Shown one piece after another: positions 45,831 to 57,480 of a stretch of DNA of 64,000 nucleotides (the stretch's first letter is position 1; every line of letters begins with the position of its first letter). This DNA comes from Cordia subcordata. Lineage: Eukaryota > Streptophyta > Magnoliopsida > Boraginales > Cordiaceae. The stretch lies in the NCBI GenBank assembly GCA_028554755.1, contig JAPTOF010000009.1, positions 1,282,501 to 1,346,500 of the forward strand. The letters run 5' to 3'. Below the pieces are notes generated by a model. It had not been told where the DNA came from. It searched no databases and was given only the letters and a program-made list of their open reading frames with translations. Made by a program: the position numbers and the translations under genes.

Positions 45831-46972
45831 ATCGGTATAACCAGAGAATTCAAGATGTTATTGATTGAGCAAAGGCCTAGTAATCGGTCAACCATTAAAA
45901 CCAGATAGCTTCAGAATGTGCTAGTCAAAGAAACTGATCAACTAGCTAGGTCGACCGGCTACACAGCTGGAAAAAACTACAAATACGTGATTTCAACCAT
46001 TTGGAGGCAATTCTTCATCCATTGTTCACACACCCACAAAACCTTAAATGCCCACCATCCTCACCCATCTTGTAACACATACTTTTCTAGACACATCAAC
46101 ACATAGAATTAACCTAGCTTTGAGGAATCAACAACTTGTATTGACGATTCGGATCAAGGTTTTGAAGATTTGGCTCAGATATAGGGAAGTTTCTATGCCT
46201 TTTTTTTATCTTAGTTTATTCCATGTATGAGTAGATCGTATTAGGGTGAATAACACGCTAATTATGGGTTAGATTAGTATACTCTATATATGGGTTATTT
46301 TGATGGATTAAGTATGCTTAGTTTTTATGAATCTTAATGGCTACAATCATCCATGTCTATATATTTGTTTATATGCCTTAATGACGAAGCACACATTATC
46401 TATATTCATGTTGGTTATTAATAGTGTTTATGGCTTTATACAATCATGTCTGTGTGTTTGTATGAATGTCTCTATGAAGAACACATATGTACATGTATTT
46501 TAATGCTTTTACCACCCTCTATTATACTACTAGATTGATGGTTTTTAACCAATGCTTTACCCTACTTAGGGATAGAGTTGCACCGAGAGAATAACAAGCT
46601 AATTAATTAGGAATTCTAAACAAGCAATCAAAATCCGTCAGCTACAATTCAAGAGTATAACGATCAACCCCATCATGAAGTATAGGTCACCCTAGCCTTT
46701 TCTATTAGTGTTAATTCCCTTTAGCTTACTTTAGCACCTTCCATCTAACACTCACACTTAGTTTCAGTAGTTTCTAGTTTATTTTTATACCGGGCTCCAT
46801 TCAATCCAAAGAAAATTCAAACAATTATTAGCTTAGGACCTTGTAGCTTTCTTAGAACGCACTTGCCTTAGAAACCTTCCATAGTTTGCCTCCTTGGGGA
46901 AGAAGGATCCCGTACTTGCAAACTATTCTATACACGACCTGTTCACTTGCATATGTAAGGCTTGGATTTACA
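45831..46972 (+). repeat. Gypsy LTR relic
   Basis: It resembles the second half of the gypsy LTRs: the TAGGTCGACCGGCT motif near 45948, the AATCATGTCTGTGTGTTTGT region near 46440, and a 3' end with GCCTCCTTGGGGAAGAAGG and CCCGTACTTGCAAAC near 46890-46930. It is strongly diverged, with indefinite left boundary. It is cut on the right by the Co3 LTR. Confidence 0.65.
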
Positions 46973-48782
46973 TGTATTGAAAACATGCTAACAAAAGTAG
47001 AAATAACCACATAACACACTCAGAGACATGCTTAAGAACATATAGAACATAACTTGTACTGCATAATATTTAAATGTTACCTCTTGAAACATGGGGCCTT
47101 TGGAGAAGCTATACCTTTCTTACGAGCTTTGTCCTCCAAAATTTTAACTAAAGGATATCACTAATAAACTCAAGCTGAACTTCTAGTCTTCCACCCTATG
47201 ATTGAAGAGACTTATCTAGAGAGAATAGCCTTTTATGTGGGAAAAAGCTTAATAAAAATGCTCTTGAAAAATTAGAGCAAAAATCACACAATATTTATGT
47301 ACTGTCTTGTTGTATTCTCTTGCCAAAAGAGGAAAAGATCAACAATAAAAATAATGTATGTTAAATGGTGAGGGGACTTGCCCTATTTATAGGAAAAATA
47401 TGACATCCCATTCTAAAAAATATGGCATCCCATTTTTTCTCCAAATCTAGGTGGGAGAAATAGTTACCTTGTAGTTACTTATATTAATTGAATCCTCTTG
47501 TGGAACTTTCTACCACATGTCTTGTAAGACATGGGCCAAGCCCAAAAATCTCATTTTAAGCCCAACATATAATCCATAATCCATGTGGAGGCTAAAGCCT
47601 AATAAGAAATCATTTTAAGCCCAACTAGGTTATCTTGGGCTAAAAGAAGCCTAAACCCAAATACAAGCTTTAGCCTAAACAAGGCTACTACCATAATATA
47701 GAATTTGGTCATTTGAGATTACTCTCTCAAAGTCATTTAACTAGGACAGGGACCAAAAGATACAATTATCCTTGGCTTTCAAAATGACGAAAATATCCTT
47801 CCCAAACCCAGGCAACATAATAACCATTTTAACCCTATTCTATCGATAAAAAGATCAAAGCTGCACCCTAAGAATAATCACTATTACTCAAAAGCTTAGC
47901 ACAAGTAAATGTAACCATTGTCTTTTCCTACTCAGTAAACGACTATAATACTCTTATATGCATACCCACAGCTAAAGCCTGTTCTTTGGCCTATACTACC
48001 ACCTCATTTGCTGCATCTTTTTCACTAGGTTTTTTGACCTATGCATAATCACCCCTAGACATGGATCTCGTAATCTTGGGAGCAACTCTAAAGCCAAATG
48101 ACCAACATACCCTTGAAGGTAATATCACTAGACCTAGATTCAAATAAACAATTGGACAATCCTAAGGGGGCACATAGACACCATGTTGCATATGCATGTC
48201 CCAACTAATTAGAACTTCGAACTCAACACACAAGGCTGTTGATCTCAGTAGAATAAGCTCTTACTCATAGTGAATCAAAATACCAAACTTTAACTTTGTC
48301 AGTTCATCTAGACATACTTAAGATTAAGAGCATTGGTTACTTAGTATAAGTGAGTATCTTGTTTTCTTTCTTTGATAGTATCATCTCTAGAAAACACATT
48401 TATAATGGTCCTATCCAATGTGTGACACGTGTACTAGAAAGAGAAGTCCAGAAAGCCCTCCAATAAGCTAGATAGATCACTATCAATGAGGAGACTTGCT
48501 CACTATAACCTCATCCTTGTAGAGTGCCCAACACTACCATTTGGTTATGGAGTCATTTTATGACATCACTAAATTTAGACTTTGACCTACTGTGTGTCTA
48601 GCCTCATTGTGCACCAAAGTCATTAATTCAAGTCAAATGACCTTTATACATACATTGACGAATTACATACCAGAGATAATATGCAAGAAAGAAACTCATA
48701 TGCCATTGATAAAATGATTATACATTGTTCCACATCCAAAATGTCATATACATATGATCTTTAGGGCATACTAATCCCAACA
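46973..48782 (-). repeat. Co3 3' LTR
   Basis: On the minus strand it starts TGTTGGGATTAGTATGCCC at 48782. A TATAAATAGGG box lies at 47384-47391, followed by about 0.4 kb of R-U5. The first about 450 bp match Co4 (63565-64000) in the opposite orientation. The end at 46973 is inferred. Confidence 0.75.
47384..47391 (-). promoter_or_regulatory. TATA box, Co3 LTR
   Basis: TATAAATA followed by GGGCAAGTCCCC on the minus strand, a well-formed plant-type promoter core. Confidence 0.6.
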
Positions 48783-49464
48783 ATCTACTACTCGGACTAA
48801 ACATCACTTCTGCAAAACCTAACACCCACATAATCTAAATGTGTGGTAAACACTCTTTGTAGAAGTGTATTAGTAAATAGGTCCACCAAGTTTTCCACTA
48901 AGGCTATCTTTTCCACTACTATGTTTCCTCTTAGATAAACTCAGGGATTAAATGATATTTTTGTTCAATGTGTTTACCCTTTTTGTGATTCATAGGCTTT
49001 TTGCACTATGATACAACACCATTGTTGTCACAAACACTATTGGTTTCTCAACTGCCAGTACACCCTCCAAGTCTATAAGGAATTTGTTCAGAGCCTTAGA
49101 TGATGTTACATACTCTGCCTCCATGGTGGAATCAGCAATATAATTTTGCTTGATACTTCTCCATAAGACTACTCTTCTTGACAAAGTGAAAACATACCCA
49201 AAGTAAACTTCCAAGATCTCAATTGGATTAGAAATCTAAGTTTGCATAGGCCAACGGCATCAAATCATCTATACGGCATTCCAACACATAATCTTTTGTT
49301 CCCTGCAAGAACTTGAATACATGTTTAACCAAGACCCAGTGTCCAAGGTTTAACTCATATCTACTAACCATGGCTACAACAAAGCAGCTCTTTGGTCTAG
49401 TACATAACGTAGCATATATGAGGCTTCCAACTACCCAAGCATAAGAAACTTGCTTAATGCTCTT
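48783..49464 (-). pseudogene. Co3 RT end and RNase H
   Basis: On the minus strand, SYAWVVGSLIYATLCTRP (about 49390-49450) continues RT, then RNase H follows with a Ser-rich relic containing SIKQNYIADSTMEAEYV near 49110-49160. After a frameshift, it ends in a Lys/His-rich tail before a degenerate polypurine tract next to the LTR. Several stops are present. Confidence 0.8.
49459..49464. repeat. Target-duplication-like GCTCTT, left copy
   Basis: Identical to 51107-51112. Discounting the insert and one copy keeps the Co3 reading phase on both sides. Confidence 0.65.
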
Positions 49465-51106
49465 ATTTACACCTAAATTCTACACTATATTCACCTCTTG
49501 GCCAAAGAAGGAATCTAAGGTAAAGGAATTCAAGATTGAAACCATAAGCAAGATAAGCATAGCTATTGACCTTCAGCCAAAACCAATAAGTTGACACATG
49601 ACATGAACATGAATAGTTTAAATATAAAGAGACCAAGTCAGATAAAGAACGTGCAGTGCCAAACTAAAGGAGTGAAGGCAAAGAATGGAACTCGATCAAG
49701 GCTTTAATAGTTATGAGAAGGACTAGAGTAACAACTATTGAGAGATTTCAAGGGGAGGAAGGAATCAAGTATAAAGGCCCGTTGAAGTTACAAAGAAAAG
49801 GGTCTTGGCACCATCATGACTTAATCTATATCTTTATTTTTAGCTTAGCTTAGCCATAGCCAGAGGTGTTCATTAATCGGGGAAAAGAGATTACCGAGCT
49901 AATTTTTTGGGAGAAAATCAAGTTTGGGGAATTGGAGAAAAAATATCAGGTATGGGGAAAATTTTTGGGGAAACGGGTTAGGGATCAGAATAAATTTTAT
50001 TTTTCAAAGAAAACCCGAAACCCGAAATCTTTTTATTATATAAAATATCTATATATATTATTTAGTTATATAATATATGTTATCATATATTAATATAACA
50101 TATCTTAAATTTTTATTAATCCTTATTTTTCTCTTCACTTCATCCTTTCAACATCTTTTTAGCTACTTGGAATTTTATATTTTCTTCACCTCTCTTTCTA
50201 TTTTCTTCGCTATGCTTTATGTTTGGCTATATATTTTTATTTATATTTTGAAGTATATATTATATATTTTTCTTTACATTTTAGATTTAGAATCATTCGA
50301 TATAAGTTGTGTCTAAAATTAGTTTTGAAATTTATCAAAAAAAATTTGGAGATTCCCCAATCCCTAGTGGTTTTTCCCCATTCCCCATTTCCCCAAATCA
50401 TGCCCCCCATTGGTGAATTAGGGCGGGGAACGGAACAAACCTTATTTTGTTGATTGGGGCGGGGATTCCCTAATAAACACCCCTAGCTTTAGCCCTAGGT
50501 TAGCCTTAGTCTAGTCGTATTCTAGTGTTTGTGTAATGTTAGCTTAAACTCTTAAATAGCTGTAATTCATTTTACAGCCTAGATTTTTCTCTCTCATTGT
50601 AATTAAGTTTATGGTTTTGTTGTAATTAGGTTTACGGCCTTATCCGCTTGAGCTGCAGTTAACTTCGTGGCTTTGGCTTTATTTCAGTTTTTGAGTTATA
50701 ATTAGGTTTACGGTGATATTGATTTCATTGCAATTAAGTTTGTGGTACTATTAGCATTAAAGTTAGACTTTTGTTGTGGATTTCTCCATTTTGATTAAGG
50801 GTCCACTTCTTATATGCTACATCATTTGTTATAAAAATTAGTGACTTGGTTTCATTGCTTTCATTTATTATTACTTTGATCCTGGTTTTGATTTTGTTAC
50901 AATTAAGCAGCCCATATCATTTGCTTTACAAAGTCCTTGGACGGAGTTCGGGATAGAGGATAAAGAACCCACTTTCATAAAATTATGTGCGGAGACTCCC
51001 AGGTTGAGTAGGCATTGCTATAAGGTTTGCTCTTCCATTTCAAAAGCACCTAACCGAGGCTTTAGCCTCGAGTGTGTAGCCTGGTTAAGGTTTTTCCAAG
51101 CAAATA
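49465..51106. mobile_element. Unclassified insert in Co3 RT
   Basis: About 1.0 kb of sequence (excluding the hAT-like element inside it) interrupts Co3 between two GCTCTT copies. The ends read ATTTACACC... and ...CAAGCAAATA, without TG...CA or a clear inverted repeat. It has no coding domain. Repeated phrases such as AATTAGGTTTACGG (50620-50720) suggest an LTR or other non-coding repeat. A solo LTR with unusual ends is one possibility; I cannot classify it. Confidence 0.55.
49861..50485. mobile_element. hAT-like non-autonomous DNA transposon (625 bp)
   Basis: The terminal inverted repeats are CAGAGGTGTTCATTA on the left and, as the complement of the right end, TAGGGGTGTTTATTA. They are flanked by an 8-bp target duplication with two mismatches (GCCATAGC at 49853-49860 and GCTTTAGC at 50486-50493). 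Both end regions repeat GGGGAA/TTCCCC motifs, as expected for subterminal transposase-binding repeats of hAT elements. The AT-rich middle has no transposase gene. Confidence 0.78.
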
Positions 51107-51502
51107 GCTCTTTGTCTCCTTGGGCACTTTAGGACATTGATCCTCAGATAGAAAAACTTTATTTTTAGCAGGTCATAATGCATTTTAGAGTTTTGCATGT
51201 TAAACTTGACCAATATCTTCTCAATATATGAAGCTTGAGATAAGGCTAGCCTCTTATTTTTACAATCTCCTCTAAGTTTGAATCTTAGAACATAATTAGC
51301 TTCTCCTAATTCTTTCATTTGAAATTAAGATGAAAGCCAAACTCTGATAGATAATAACTTCCCTACATCATTTCCAATTAGTAGGACGTCATCCACATAC
51401 AGAACCAAGAAAGCTACAACATTCATTATGCTTTTATACATGCAAGGTTCAGCAATATTTTGATCAAAACCATAAGTTTTAATAACCTATGAAATTTTTT
51501 GT
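51107..51502 (-). pseudogene. Co3 RT, C-terminal core fragment
   Basis: Minus-strand copia RT with YVDDVLLIGND (catalytic Asp pair, near 51385-51405), LGEANYVLRFKLRGD and ALSQASYIEKILVKFNM. It is cut on the right by Gy7 and on the left by the unclassified insert. Confidence 0.85.
51498..51502 (+). repeat. Target-site duplication of Gy7, left copy
   Basis: TTTGT, against GTTGT at 62495-62499 (4 of 5 identical). Confidence 0.75.
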
Positions 51503-53311
51503 TGATGTGTTGTGTTTTTGTATGTGTTTGCATTATCAATTGCCTATGATTAAGAGGTATTAAGTGCTTATAAAGATGTATTAGTGTAGTGCTTTTGATA
51601 AGAATAGGCTGAAGCGTAAACAAATGTACATATTGAGTTTAAGAGACATATTGCTACATTAATTGCTTGTTTTCAATGATTTAGGTGAACTTTGGGTTAA
51701 GATCGAGATTGAACGATAATAGATGATGAAGATGGGAGATGTACAGGTCAAAAAAAGAATATCGGAGGTCGGAAAGACAAAGAATGAAGGAAGGAAGTTA
51801 GCCGGTCGACCTAACCAGAGAGGTGCTAAAAATAGCCGGATGACCACCCCTCCAAAGCTGGTCGACCGGCTAGCTCGACCGGCCAGTCCAAAGAGCACCA
51901 CCAAAATTCCAGTCGAGCCAAGAGGAAAAGCTGATATAAAATCCAATTTTCAGACTAAAAAAAGGGGAATCTTTTGACATTTTTTCTAGAGAGAATCTTT
52001 ACACGCCTATCACACACACACTAAACCCTAATCTTCACCCACATCACACAGACTCTCTCACACATTTCATCACCTTGAATTAAGAGAATTTAGAAGGTTT
52101 CAAACATTTGGGATTCAAGTTGCTCAAGAGCTTTGTACAAGATTAGCTAGGATGAAAGGGAAGCTTCATAAACTCTCTTTCATTCTATCTCTTATTATGA
52201 TTGAGTAGACTTGCTTATGGTGATTTAACTTATGTAATGGGTTAGCTATATACTCTTGTGATATGGGATTAAATGGCTGAATATATACATGTTTGATTCT
52301 CTTATTCAAATGGATATGTTTGATTAAATGCCTAAATGAGTAGCATGTGTATAAATTGATGCCTATTTATTCCTAAACACATCTAATCCATGCTATAATC
52401 ATGTCTATGTGTTTATATATGGATGCTATGAAGTGGGTAATGCTTATATTCATGTCTATGTGTATATTTGCATGCCTAGTAGTGAATATGAATTTAATGA
52501 GAAATACATGTCGGTTGTTAATTGCTTCTAATGGTGTAATGTGAGCATGACGATGTTTGGTAGTTGAATAGATTCTTTTATTCACGAACACCTTGGCCAA
52601 GAACATATATGAATGTGCTATCAAGTCAAATCTCGCTACAGTGACCATAGAATGATGGTAAGCAATTTAGGGCTAGCCTAGGCCGAGTCTCCTTTGGCTT
52701 TAAATCTAGCTAATAGGTTCAGGATAGGTTTAGTCGACCTTAGTGACACTAGGTCCTGGCTTTAAATCCAGCCAATGATTTAGGTACTAGGGTAGGTTTA
52801 TTCTAAGTCACCTAGGAAGCCAATTGGTCACTCTTAAGGCCTAGGTCATAAGGACCACGCCGTAGCTCTAGGAGGCACCGCCGAGAGACTGACCCGCACT
52901 GAGTCCTAGGGGGAAATTAAGACACTAATTTAGCAACCTAGTTAAGAGCAACTATGATAGTAAGCCATCATTCTTTAATCCTATAGCATTCGAGTATAGA
53001 ATAGCCCATTCATAAGTTGAAGTCACCCTAACCCCATTCCATTTGTTAGTTCCTCTAGATTAACTTGTTTCCCACTTTCCATTCCTATAGTTTAGTTTAA
53101 TTCATTTTACATAGAGCTTCCGACCATCAAAAATCCAAAATCCCAAAAATAGATTGTTTAGGTTTCTTTTTAGGCACACTCTAAAACACACATGTAGAAT
53201 CTATCTCCCAACATAGCCTCCCTGTGGAATCGACCCCGCACTTGCATACACTTTGCTACACCGATCCGTGTGCTTATGGGTTTTTAGAGCTTGCACTTGA
53301 GAGACGCATCA
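51503..53311 (+). repeat. Gy7 5' LTR (1809 bp)
   Basis: It starts TGATGTGTTGTG and ends GAGACGCATCA. It has a GTCGACC-type U3 block at 51800-51920. Compared with the 3' LTR it lacks about 20 bp near 52316. Confidence 0.92.
51935..51942 (+). promoter_or_regulatory. TATA box, Gy7 5' LTR
   Basis: TATAAAAT after the GTCGACC-type block. The 3' LTR has lost this box through a rearrangement at about 61075-61135. Confidence 0.55.
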
Positions 53312-53317
53312 AGTTCT

Positions 53318-53335
53318 TGGCGTTGTTGCCGGGGA
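53318..53335 (+). other. Gy7 primer-binding site (tRNA-Asp)
   Basis: TGGCGTTGTTGCCGGGGA lies six bases after the LTR and is the complement of the plant tRNA-Asp(GUC) 3' end, including CCA, with two adjacent C-to-T changes. Confidence 0.88.
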
Positions 53336-53591
53336 GGCACGATAGTTTGCATTCTTTGTTTGTGTGTTTTGGTAGTTGCTTTTCTTATTTTCTTGCTTTT
53401 CCTTTATAGTTTGTTTGGTTTTTGCTTATCTTGTTTATTGTTTATATTATCTTGCTTTGATCCTTGCTTATCTATTTCAACTGTTGGCTTTATTTTTAGT
53501 AGACTTTCTAGGATTGTGGTTTATTTGCTGTAGTTTTAGGAATATTGAAGTTTTTTAGGGTTGAAGTGGTCGGAGTTAGGATAGTTTGTGC
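53336..53591 (+). other. Gy7 leader with small hydrophobic ORF
   Basis: The pyrimidine-rich leader contains the 63-codon hydrophobic frame (53342-53533). The position of ATG in Gy3 is ATA here, although an upstream in-frame ATG at 53291 exists. A second overlapping frame (53376-53558) is also open. Confidence 0.45.
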
Positions 53592-55200
53592 ATGCTTCGT
53601 AGGAGATCCCTTAGATATCCTCTAGTTCCTCTTAATCTCGAATCGATAGAATTGCTAGACATTTTAGGAATTTAGGAGATCTTCTTGAGGAGATGGCCAA
53701 TCCCAATCATCCTCCTAATCTTCCCAATCTCCCAATGAATCCCATTCCATCTCATGATCACCTTGGGCATTAAGCCCAAGATCATTTTAGACGAGAGCCA
53801 TAGATGAGGAACCTGCTATTAGGCAATTGTTTCTCCCTAAAGCCTTTGAGCCTAATTTTACTATTCAAATTCTGGGTTTGGGGGAGACAAATTTCGAAAT
53901 TAATCCTAATATGTTAGCTATGCTTCCTTCCTTCTACGGGAAAAGCAATGAGAGTCCTCTAGATCATATCATTGATTTTGTTGAGATGAGTTCCATTCTC
54001 CATGTCCCCAATGTCTCCCAAGAGGTCATACATCTAAGATTGTTTCCTTTCTCTCTTAAGGACAAGGCTAAGGCTTGCTTGCATTCCTTGCCTAATGGTT
54101 GCATTACTACATGGGCTGAGGTTCAATCTAAGTTCTTTCAAAGGCCGACCTTAGGACCACTATTATGATTTTCTTCCAACATGATCTAGAATCTTTTCAT
54201 GAGGCTTAGGAGAGGTTCAAGGATCTTCTTAGACAATGTCCACATCACAGGTACGGGCAATCATGACCTAATGCAATACTTCTTTCGAGGTTTAAATGAA
54301 CAAAATAGGATGATGGTCAGTGCTATCTCTGGTGGTGGCTTTTATCTTCTGAGACCAACCGAGGCATGGGAGAAAATAGAAATGATGGCTGAAAATTCTT
54401 TTCAAAATTTTGCCATGGAAAGGTCTAGTCGAGGAGGTAACAAGAAAAGTGTTAGTGAGGTTGGATTTTCTTTAGATTTACCTGCTAACGTTGAGGCTTT
54501 GACAAATAAGCTAGATCAATTCATTTCTTTGTCTCTTTCATCTCAAGGTCACAAGGCTAATTTTATAGGTTCTTCCTCTGCTCTGTTAGTTGTTGAAGTT
54601 TATGCATTCTGTTCCGAATCATCTCATGAGACGACCATAGCTTGCCCTTTAGCATCTCAATTTCCTAAATTCATGAAAGAGCAAGTGTGTGCCACACAAA
54701 GTTATTCTCGTGAGTATAATCCATACTCAAACACATACAATTCGGGTTGGAGGGACAACCCAAAATTTTCTTGGAGACAAGGCCAGCAAGAGTCTAGTTT
54801 ACATCCTCAGGCTCCATCTCAGCAGCGATCCCGTCCTCAATACCCCCCAGGCTTCTATCGTTTTAATTAGCCCCATCTCACTAGTGCTCCTCAATATCAA
54901 GCTTTACCTACTCCTTCTAGTAACCAGCCTCTTAGTGACATGATGAAAATAATGCAATTCATTCAGAACCAGCAATAGGAATTGACAAAAAATAGGCAGT
55001 AAATGGCAAGGTTTGAGGCACAGTTAGGATAGATTGCTAGTCAATTGAGTGCTAGAGACCCTGGGAAATTACCTTTTCAGCCAGAGGTGAACCCTAGAGT
55101 CCAGTCCTATTTCTCCACTGATACCACTTATCCCCTTCATGCCCAGGCTAAGGCCATCACCACTCTTAGGAGCGGTAGGGTAGTGGATAATAGGGTATGA
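53592..55200 (+). pseudogene. Gy7 gag
   Basis: A likely start at ATG 53592 (MLRRRSLRYPLVPLN), then a 1-base deletion near 53647; MANPNHPP lies at 53693. The capsid is open at 53827-54168, with a deletion near 54143 relative to Gy3, and continues at 54199-54870 with YFFRGLNEQNRMMVSAISGG and a zinc-knuckle relic CSESSHETTIAC near 54610-54645 that carries one extra residue. It ends in Gln/Pro-rich sequence with TAG stops near 54868, 54976 and 55030. Confidence 0.9.
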
Positions 55201-56500
55201 GTTGACTCTGCAGTACCTGCACCTAGTGGTCCTTCCGAGTCTAGAGCACTACATAGTAGCCCTATTGAGGGAAATCCTAGAGAGGGTCCTGTTGAGAGAG
55301 ATGAGCTCATTAGAGACCATGGAGAGAGTAGTACTTCCCGCCCACATCGGGAGGAAAAAGAGCCCATTGATGATTCCCAAGTGTCTAGTGGCATTGAGCC
55401 TAGAGTTCCCTTCCCATTTGCTTTAGAGAGGCCTACATTTAGTAAGGATTCTAGGTTTTTCAAGGTCTTAGAGCATCTGAAGGACCTTAAGGTCAATCTT
55501 TCTTTGATAAATGCGATCCTTTCCATCCCCTCCTATTCTAAGTTCTTTAAAGATCTTTGTACAAGGAAGCGTAAGTCATCAAACGTTTTGAAGAAGGTGA
55601 GGCTTATGGAGAAGGTGAGTAGTATTTGTATTTCGGGCCTTCCGCCCAATATAAGTGACCCCAGAACCTTCACTATTCCTTGTAGGATCCGTGAGACCCA
55701 GATTGATCATGCCTTGTTAGATTTAGGGTCCAGTATGAATCTCATTCCTTACTCCATTTATCAGCAGCTAGGTCTAGGTGACTTGTCCCCTACGCATGTT
55801 ACTCTTTAGCTAACTGATAGGTCCGACCGTAGACCTAGGGGTGTGATAGAGGACGTTATAATCTAGGTAGGTGAGTTTGTGTACCCTGTTGTCTTCATAG
55901 TGTTAGATATGGATTCAGGACATGACTCTAGACATTCTACACCCATTCTTCTAGGTCGTCCCTTCCTTGCCACCACAGATGCCATTATTCATTATAGTTC
56001 AGGGTTATTCGAGATGAAATTTGGGAATTTGAGGTCCACCATGAAGGTTGCTAAAACGGTGAATAGAGCTAGTATAGCAGGAGGAGATAATGGAGAAGAG
56101 TACTTTAGGATGGAAGTGATTGATTCGTGTGTTGAGGACCTTGTAGAGAAGACTATAACCGATGGAGAAGAATTGAGGAAATTTGAGGAATTGTTGTCTA
56201 GCTTTGATTTGGAGACCTTAGAGCGACAATGTGCAGCTTTTACTTCCTTGATTGAGAGCCCTTTGATTGATAAGTCACTTGAGGTTAATCCTTCTAGTCT
56301 TGATTCTAGTGATGCCCCCATTGATGATGCTGAGGTTGAGTCCCCCTTGGTTGAGCATAACCTTTCTTTAGAGCTCAAACCCCTTCCTAATCATTTAAAG
56401 TATGCATTCCTAGGCCCTAGTGAGACCCTTCCGATCATCATAGCTTCCGATCTTTCTAGTGAGCATGAGGAGCATCTCTTAACGGTTCTTAGGAAATATA
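55201..56500 (+). pseudogene. Gy7 protease and linker
   Basis: An open frame at 55381-55809 holds the protease active site DLGSS at 55720-55734. A TAG at 55807 and another near 55864 precede the frame at 55879-56925. That frame includes VLDMDSGHDSRHSTPILLGR and an acidic linker with several Asp/Glu runs before RT. Confidence 0.88.
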
Positions 56501-57480
56501 GGAAGGTTATAGTGTGGAAAATTGAAGATTTGAGAGGTATAGACCCTTCAGTTTGTATGCATCATATTCACCTTGAGGATGAAGCCATTCCTTCTAGGGA
56601 GATGCAAAGGAGGCTAAACTCACACATGAGCGAAGAAGTTAAGAAAGAGATCATTAAGCTTTTAGATGGAAGCATTATTTATCCGATCTTTGATAGTGAG
56701 TGGGTTAGCCCAGTTCAAGTCATCCCTAAGATGTCTAGGATAACAGTTGCTGAGAATGAGAGAGGAGAGCTTATCCTTACACACATTCCCATGGGATGGA
56801 AAGTTTGTATTGATTATAGGAAGCTCAACTCCAAAACTAGGAAGGATCATTTCCCATTGCCTTTTCCAGACCAGATCTTAGATAGAGTAGCTGGGCACAG
56901 CTACTATTATTTAGATGACTATTAGGGTTATAATCAGATCCCCGTGTTTCCCGAGGACCAAGAGAAAACCACCTTTACTTGTCCCTATAGCACTTTTGCC
57001 TATTGGAGAATGCCCTTTGGTCTTTGTAATGCCCCAACGACTTTCCAGAGGTGTATGATAGCCATTTTCAGTGACATGATTGAGAGGCATTTAGAGATAT
57101 TCTGGATCATTTCTCTATCTTTGGTGATAGTTTTGAAGAGTCCTTGAGTCACCTCTTTTTAGTCTTAGACCGATGTGTGGAGAAAAAGCTAGTGTTGAGT
57201 TGGGAGAAATCCCATTTCATGGTGCAATAAAGGATAATGTTGGGTCATATAGTTTTATCCAGTGGTAGTCAAGTTGACCCAGCTAAGGTAGAATTGATTG
57301 AGAAGTTGCCGGTTCCTAAGTGTGTCAAGGATGTTAGATCTTTTCTAGGACATGTAGGATTCTACCGTAAATTCATTAAGGATTTTTGCCATGTTGCACG
57401 TCCCTTTTCTAGGCTCCTAGCACAAGATATCCCTTTTGACTTTGATGATGAGTGTGTTAGGGCTTTCCATAGGATTAAAT
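56501..57480 (+). pseudogene. Gy7 reverse transcriptase
   Basis: RT motifs include IDYRKLNSKTRKDHFPLPFP (56808-56868), DQILDRVAGHSYYYLDDY (56871-56924) followed by TAG, and RMPFGLCNAPTTFQRC (57007-57054). A 1-base deletion near 57102 lies exactly in the FMDD catalytic box and throws the frame. Coding resumes at about 57237 with [15 protein letters not shown] and [15 protein letters not shown]. It is inactive. Confidence 0.9.

Larger units (their letters stand above)
46973..49464 (-). mobile_element. Co3: copia element, 3' part (RNase H and 3' LTR)
   Basis: A minus-strand copia, split into segments at 46973-49464, 51107-51502 and 62495-63564. This segment holds the end of RT, RNase H and the 3' LTR. 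The left end (46973) is placed at TGTATTGA, where the gypsy relic stops; it is uncertain. Confidence 0.8.

Noticed and set aside
49866..50453. Three short ORFs inside the hAT-like element
   Set aside because: They are AT-rich open frames without any transposase motif, and they overlap the inverted ends.
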